From NCBI GenBank assembly GCA_913062655.1, contig CAJXXO010000067.1, positions 1 to 10,794 of the forward strand: 10,794 nt of DNA, given 5' to 3'. The notes beneath the pieces are model-generated. The model did not search any database. It saw nothing but the letters and a program-made list of their open reading frames with translations, and was not told the DNA's origin. Position 1 is the stretch's first letter; each line of letters begins with the position of its first letter. The DNA is from an uncultured Bacteroidota bacterium (GTDB lineage: Bacteria > Bacteroidota > Bacteroidia > Chitinophagales > S012-47). The position numbers were made by a program, and so were the translations under genes. Below, piece by piece: positions 7,371-10,794 of the stretch.

Positions 7371-7401
7371 TTGGAGCAATCCCGCGGTTGTTCTACTTTT
7401 G
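7371..7401 (+). promoter_or_regulatory. Promoter of the aminotransferase gene (-33 TTG, -7 TACTTTTG)
   Basis: TACTTTTG at 7394-7401 matches TAnnTTTG exactly. A TTG at 7371-7373 lies 20 bases upstream, within the 19-21 base spacing known for Bacteroidota promoters. The expected start point is about 7405, directly at the ATG at 7406, so the transcript is predicted to be leaderless or nearly so. Confidence 0.75.
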
Positions 7402-7405
7402 CGGC

Positions 7406-8605
7406 ATGCCTAAGATTTCACAACGAGGCGCCACCGTGCCCGCCTCTCCGATACGAAAATTGGTGCCCTTCGCAGAAGCGGCCAAAGAAAAAGGAACCAC
7501 CGTTTATCACCTGAACATCGGCCAGCCCGACATTGAAACTCCGCAAGGTGCACTTGATGCGGTTCGTCAGATGGACCGTACTGTAATTGAATACAGTCAC
7601 TCGGCCGGTTTTCAATCCTACCGGGAGAAGTTGTCTGCCTACTACGGCAAATTTGGGTTGGATATTAAGTGGTCGCAGATTATGATCACTACCGGTGGGT
7701 CGGAGGCGATCCAGTTTGCGATGAATGCCTGCCTCGATGCCAACCATGAGGTGATTATCCCGGAGCCTTTTTATGCCAATTACAATGGTTTTGCCGCTGC
7801 CGGAGATGTGACCGTGAAACCAATTGTGGCTTCTATTGATGATGGATTTGCATTACCACCAATAGAGGAGTTTGAGGCCTTGATCACCCCCCAAACCAAG
7901 GCCATCTTGATCTGCAATCCGAACAATCCCACCGGGTACCTCTACAGTCGAGAAGAGTTGGAAAAGCTGAAAAAGTTGGTATTGAAGCATGATCTCTTCC
8001 TCTTTGCCGATGAGGTGTACCGCGAATTCTGCTATGACGGCCGGGAGCATGTATCGGTATTGGAACTGGATGGGCTGGAAGATCATGTGGTAATGATGGA
8101 CTCTATCTCCAAGCGCTACAGTGCTTGTGGAGCAAGAGTGGGGGCACTGGTAACCCGAAATGCGGCTGTCATGGAGGCGGCTCTTCGATTTGCTCAGGCT
8201 CGATTGAGCCCCCCTACCCTCGGACAGATACTTGGTGAAGCGGCCACAGCAACGCCTAACAGCTACTTTGAGTCGGTAAAGGCTGAATATGTAAAACGAA
8301 GAGACCTGACGGTGGCCGCCCTGCGCCAAATGCCAGGGGTGAAAGTGCCCACTCCAGGTGGCGCATTCTACATTATGGCTGAGCTGCCGGTGGATGATTC
8401 AGATACATTTTGCCAGTGGCTATTGGAATCCTTTGCCCATAATGGACAGACGGTAATGCTGGCTCCGGGCTCTGGATTCTATGCCACACCAGGCAATGGC
8501 CGTCAGGAGGTGCGTATTGCTTACGTTTTGAATGAGGGAGAACTCTCCAAAGCAATGGAAGCATTGGCGGTAGCATTGCAGGCGTATCCCGGAAGAACCG
8601 TCTAG
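7406..8605 (+). CDS. Class I/II PLP-dependent aminotransferase (aspartate aminotransferase-like)
   Basis: The 399-residue protein is a fold-type I aminotransferase moving an amino group between an amino acid and a 2-oxoacid in the cytoplasm. Motifs in order: N-I-G-Q-P-D (37-42), TTGGSEAI (95-102, phosphate and ring binding), CNPNNPTG (170-177), ADEVY (201-205, with Asp202 to the pyridine nitrogen and Tyr205 to the ring oxygen), SISK (233-236, Lys236 forming the Schiff base), R-V-G (244-246), P-G-G-A-F-Y (317-322), and VRIAY (369-373, Arg370 for the substrate carboxylate). All catalytic residues are present and length is normal. Exact substrate specificity cannot be read off. I chose the ATG at 7406; an upstream in-frame TTG at 7388 would place six codons over the -7 promoter element. 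The gene ends 6 bases from the convergent toxin remnant. Confidence 0.9.
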   Translation: MPKISQRGATVPASPIRKLVPFAEAAKEKGTTVYHLNIGQPDIETPQGALDAVRQMDRTVIEYSHSAGFQSYREKLSAYYGKFGLDIKWSQIMITTGGSEAIQFAMNACLDANHEVIIPEPFYANYNGFAAAGDVTVKPIVASIDDGFALPPIEEFEALITPQTKAILICNPNNPTGYLYSREELEKLKKLVLKHDLFLFADEVYREFCYDGREHVSVLELDGLEDHVVMMDSISKRYSACGARVGALVTRNAAVMEAALRFAQARLSPPTLGQILGEAATATPNSYFESVKAEYVKRRDLTVAALRQMPGVKVPTPGGAFYIMAELPVDDSDTFCQWLLESFAHNGQTVMLAPGSGFYATPGNGRQEVRIAYVLNEGELSKAMEALAVALQAYPGRTV

Positions 8606-8611
8606 AGGATA

Positions 8612-9093
8612 CTAAGTACTGTCAAATTGTTTCACTTTTTCGTATAGCGCATCGCTTATCCAAAAGCCTATTGTGCGTAGAGCATCCATTTGCTCTGTTA
8701 CAGAAGATAGAAGACCCTTCTTTTTGGCCAGGAGCAATACTCCGATCCTGCCAATTACTTTTACTCCGGCTGCCTTAGCTACTTGCCTACCCAACTTTTC
8801 ATCCATGAGTAGATAATGGGCCTGTAGCGTAAGGCTAAGAACAATAGCCTCAGATTCTCCTCTATCTAGTGTAGAGCGTAATTTGTCAATCTTACTTTGA
8901 TCGTCTACCGTCTCAATTATCATCCAAGGTGGAAACAGATCTGGTTCTGACACTTTCCCCTGTGCTACCAAATAGTCTAGCGCAAGCTTGACACCATAGG
9001 AATGACAACTGTAGCATACAGCGTATGTAGAATGGGTAATTAATTGAGTTGTGCAAGATTGCTGATTGCGGTGGTATCGCTAACTACAATCAT
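8612..9093 (-). pseudogene. DUF3368 (PIN-like) toxin remnant with a stop and a frameshift
   Basis: An ATG at 9093, 4 bases after the antitoxin frame, encodes MIVVSDTTAISNLAQLN, the classic start of a DUF3368 PIN-like nuclease with its first catalytic Asp (residue 6). Codon 18 is TAA (9040-9042), most simply a C-to-T change of a Gln codon. The frame then continues L-P-I-L-H-T-L-Y-A-T-V-V-I-P as the family expects. Near 8988-8993 the homology moves to another frame, consistent with loss of one base in the conserved V-Y-x-E-L region. The remainder runs to 8612: G-E-S-E-A, L-L-M-D-E-K, G-V-K-V-I-G and G-F-W-I-S are all recognisable. The longest intact piece (about 119 codons, 8612-8971) has no ATG start and lacks the N-terminal Asp, so an active nuclease is unlikely. 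Confidence 0.85.
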
Positions 9094-9097
9094 GACT

Positions 9098-9331
9098 CTA
9101 TATGTCTAGTGTATCGATGTCTTCCTGTAGATCGTCTTCATCGTATTGTACCGGGATCTGACGGGCGGCTAATTCTTCCAAAAACTGAAGCTTTTGCATG
9201 CCGGCAAATTCAGCGGCTCATCCCGATGTGACTTTACCCTTTTCATATAGAAAAACGGCTAACTCAAGGCGCAATTCTCTTGCGGTCATATTCAGTTGAG
9301 TCAACTCGCTATCTTGTATTACCAGGGACAT
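9098..9331 (-). pseudogene. UPF0175 antitoxin remnant with an in-frame TGA
   Basis: From the ATG at 9329-9331 one frame runs 77 codons to TAG at 9098-9100, and an in-frame stop lies directly upstream of the ATG, fixing the start. The product matches UPF0175 antitoxins along its length: ARELRLELAVFLYEKGK (residues 17-33), then AAEFAGM (39-45), F-L-E-E-L (50-54), and IPVQYDEDDLQED (59-71). Codon 38 is TGA (9218-9220), inside the helix-turn-helix-like S-G-x-A-A-E-F-A-G segment where relatives have a residue such as Arg or Lys; CGA to TGA is the simplest route. Truncation would remove the helix core and the acidic C-terminal part. The 4-base gap to the DUF3368 remnant is the usual antitoxin-toxin order. 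Readthrough of the TGA cannot be excluded, but the toxin is also broken. Confidence 0.85.
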
Positions 9332-9389
9332 ATTCCATTAGTCATTTCCGCCTACACAAGGTAATAACGGCCTGTCTTTTGATTAAGTC

Positions 9390-10595
9390 CTACTTCTGTT
9401 CCCCCTTTACATACCCTTGTAGATACTGAAAATAGGGCCCCAACTGTCCTCCCTGTGCGATGGTCGCCCTGTCGAGCATAGTGCCCTTGCCATGAATGAG
9501 CTCGTCCCATACATTCTCGATCAATTGGTCGCCAAAATCTGCCGAAGCATCACGGGGCAATTCATTGGGCAGATTATCTACCGACATGATATCGATCGTG
9601 TGGGGTTGGTAAGGTTCCACTTCCTGATGCGTTGCCGGATCATACCCCATCACCGGATCAGCAATGGTAGTAGCACGCAAGGTGGCCGGTATCGATCCTT
9701 CGATATCACAGGTGATGTCCGCAATGGTTTGAATGCTGAAATCCGGGCGCTGCATGGCTTCACGGGTGAAATAAATGGGTGCATTGGGGTCCCAATAAAT
9801 CGCGTTGATCATCAGATCAGTAGCTTTCGTGTAGGGTTCAAAGATCGATTCATACCGATCAGGATGATCGAAAAACTCCTGCATCTCAAACCCATGGTCG
9901 CTCTTCCGCTGGTAGAGGTGATGAATTTTCAATTGTGCATACACTGGCTCGGCATACTGATGCTCCAGGTACTCCTCCGGCTCTACCTGCCGTATACCCA
10001 GGTGATCGAGTACCTCAATAGCTCCGGTAGCCACACGGCCACTGCCGGTCACCACTATGCGTAAGGGGGGCAGGTCAATCTGATTGTATAATTTCTTGAG
10101 TGCGTTGTAGTCTTTCACCGTACCCACCCTGGGCAGGGAGAAAGTACCCTTGCGCTGACCGTGGGCCATCAGACCATTGTGTGCGCCTACAATACCGGCC
10201 CAGCGACCGAAGGCAATGACTCGCATCCCAGCATCTGTAGTAAGTACCTCGTAATCGATCAGGCGAATATTGCGATCCAGTACTGTTCGTAGCAGCTCTC
10301 GATTGTAGGGTTGCTCTTTGATGGTATGCGAGAAGAAAAAGAACTGCTTGTTTGGAATCAAGTCTGAAATCTGCACTTCCTTAACCCCCATGATGACATC
10401 ACAATCCGAAAGATCAGAAACAACCTTGATGCCTTGCTCGCGATAAGCATCATCAGAAAAAGCACGAATTGGACTTTCTTGAACAACTACATCAATTGCA
10501 TCAAAACGTTCCTTTACCAGTCTGCATTGTTCTGGTGTCAACGGAACACGCATGTCGGGTGGAACTTTACCTTCTCTTATGATACCTATTTTCAT
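9390..10595 (-). CDS. Saccharopine dehydrogenase-like oxidoreductase (fungal Lys1 type)
   Basis: The 401-residue protein has the two-domain fold of the alanine dehydrogenase/saccharopine dehydrogenase group. Its pattern follows yeast Lys1, the NAD-dependent enzyme that splits saccharopine into lysine and 2-oxoglutarate. Parallels include G-V-K-E (70-73) and F-S-H-T-I-K (88-93), whose Lys72 and His90 correspond to the catalytic pair in Lys1. Others are D-Y-E-V-L-T-T-D-A-G-x-R-V-I-A-F-G (114-130), the dinucleotide loop GSGRVATGAIEVL (184-196), INAIY (263-267) with a proline-rich continuation, and S-V-D-N-L-P-N-E-L-P-R-D-A-S (338-351). It may serve lysine metabolism; no Lys9-type partner lies within the window, so the physiological reaction is inferred. 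An exact -7 element lies 20 bases upstream of the ATG, implying its own transcript. No terminator is obvious in the 58 bases after its stop. Confidence 0.8.
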   Translation of the reverse strand: MKIGIIREGKVPPDMRVPLTPEQCRLVKERFDAIDVVVQESPIRAFSDDAYREQGIKVVSDLSDCDVIMGVKEVQISDLIPNKQFFFFSHTIKEQPYNRELLRTVLDRNIRLIDYEVLTTDAGMRVIAFGRWAGIVGAHNGLMAHGQRKGTFSLPRVGTVKDYNALKKLYNQIDLPPLRIVVTGSGRVATGAIEVLDHLGIRQVEPEEYLEHQYAEPVYAQLKIHHLYQRKSDHGFEMQEFFDHPDRYESIFEPYTKATDLMINAIYWDPNAPIYFTREAMQRPDFSIQTIADITCDIEGSIPATLRATTIADPVMGYDPATHQEVEPYQPHTIDIMSVDNLPNELPRDASADFGDQLIENVWDELIHGKGTMLDRATIAQGGQLGPYFQYLQGYVKGEQK

Positions 10596-10614
10596 GTTAT
10601 GAGTACATTTTTTA

Positions 10615-10622
10615 CAAAAATA
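10615..10622 (-). promoter_or_regulatory. TAnnTTTG -7 promoter element for the Lys1-type gene
   Basis: On the minus strand this reads TATTTTTG, an exact match to the Bacteroidota -7 consensus. A start about 4 bases after the final G gives a leader of about 16 bases. No clear -33 TTG is seen at the expected spacing, and the AT-rich setting raises the chance of a random match. Confidence 0.55.
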
Positions 10623-10677
10623 GTAGAATTCGCTTTCCGAAACACGCGAAAACCAGTAATTATGATCCCATCACTAA

Positions 10678-10794
10678 TCAATCGACTTCAGCTTCCTTAA
10701 TCTTCTGTTTTAAGCGTCGGTCTTGCTTATTAAGATTATTGAATTTATAGGATAGTGATAAATACAAACGTCGAGTCGTCCACTTGTAGTAAGT
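10678..10794 (-). CDS. C-terminus of an outer membrane beta-barrel protein (partial)
   Basis: Reading in from the right edge on the minus strand, one frame is open for 38 codons to TGA at 10678-10680. It contains an aromatic/alternating strand, RRLYLSLSYKF, of the kind that closes outer membrane barrels (terminal aromatic). A charged tail of about 20 residues follows (K-Q-D-R-R-L-K-Q-K-I-K-E-A-E). That layout is common in the Bacteroidota TonB-receptor-like outer membrane beta-barrel families. The rest of the gene lies beyond the window, so receptor, barrel size and ligand are unknown. It sits 82 bases upstream of the Lys1-type gene on the same strand; that gene has its own promoter element, so co-transcription is uncertain. 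Confidence 0.6.
   Translation of the reverse strand, partial: TYYKWTTRRLYLSLSYKFNNLNKQDRRLKQKIKEAEVD

Noticed and set aside
8612..8971. An intact 119-residue DUF3368 protein starting at TTG 8971
   Set aside because: It would lack the N-terminal catalytic Asp, whose codons are found upstream at 9093 in another frame; it is the 3' piece of a broken gene.
9049..9231. A 60-codon plus-strand open frame
   Set aside because: It lies antisense to both the antitoxin and toxin remnants, which have clear family matches, and its own product shows no recognisable features.
9492..10064. A 190-codon plus-strand open frame
   Set aside because: It is antisense to the conserved part of the Lys1-type gene and matches nothing recognisable.
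10629..10649. TTCGC...GCGAA inverted repeat between the barrel gene and the Lys1-type gene
   Set aside because: A 5-bp stem with a long loop and no T-run is too weak to call a terminator or operator.
10434..10700. An 88-codon plus-strand open frame near the right end
   Set aside because: It overlaps antisense the N-terminus of the Lys1-type gene, its promoter and the end of the barrel gene; the product is low-complexity and shows no motif.
1..10794. CRISPR array, tRNA/rRNA genes, insertion sequence or phage genes
   Set aside because: No regularly spaced repeats, cloverleaf, transposase motif or terminal inverted repeats were seen on either strand by eye; a small or diverged RNA gene could still be missed.

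Overview
The window looks like an ordinary chromosomal segment of a member of the Bacteroidota. Three upstream regions carry exact matches to the phylum's TAnnTTTG -7 promoter element. The gene set also fits: a fused 2-oxoacid dehydrogenase E1, a DUF1573 protein with a CGCT motif, and an outer membrane barrel with a charged tail after its last strand. Genes of this type occur in the Saprospiria/Chitinophagia branch, but the sequence alone does not fix the family.

Layout. (a) 1-4251, plus strand: five closely packed genes that are probably one operon. They are the 3' part of a large beta-rich protein of unknown function, an M48 zinc metalloprotease lipoprotein, a spermidine synthase-like methyltransferase, and two small secreted cysteine-rich proteins with TonB C-terminal-like domains. 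Two junctions are 4-base start/stop overlaps (TTGA, ATGA). (b) 4248-6677, minus strand: a fused E1 alpha/beta 2-oxoacid dehydrogenase, whose stop codon overlaps the stop of the last plus-strand gene. (c) 6678-6889: a divergent control region with a promoter for E1, an 8-base direct repeat with 11-base period, and two abutting imperfect inverted repeats. (d) 6890-7369: a secreted DUF1573 protein ending in a strong intrinsic terminator. (e) 7371-8605: a class I aminotransferase whose promoter lies so close to the ATG that its mRNA should be leaderless. (f) 8612-9331, minus strand: a decayed UPF0175/DUF3368 toxin-antitoxin pair, with an in-frame stop in the antitoxin and both an in-frame stop and a frameshift in the toxin. 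(g) 9390-10595, minus strand: a Lys1-type saccharopine dehydrogenase-like oxidoreductase with its own promoter. (h) 10678-10794, minus strand: the last 38 codons of an outer membrane beta-barrel protein.

Functionally, the left operon points to the cell envelope (protease lipoprotein plus exported small proteins), and the centre and right carry central carbon and amino-acid metabolism. I see no phage genes, insertion sequences, CRISPR arrays, tRNAs or rRNAs. I did not find a convincing new multi-gene system. The best leads are the envelope operon with its paired cysteine-rich proteins, the structured divergent promoter region, the leaderless aminotransferase, and the toxin-antitoxin remnant.
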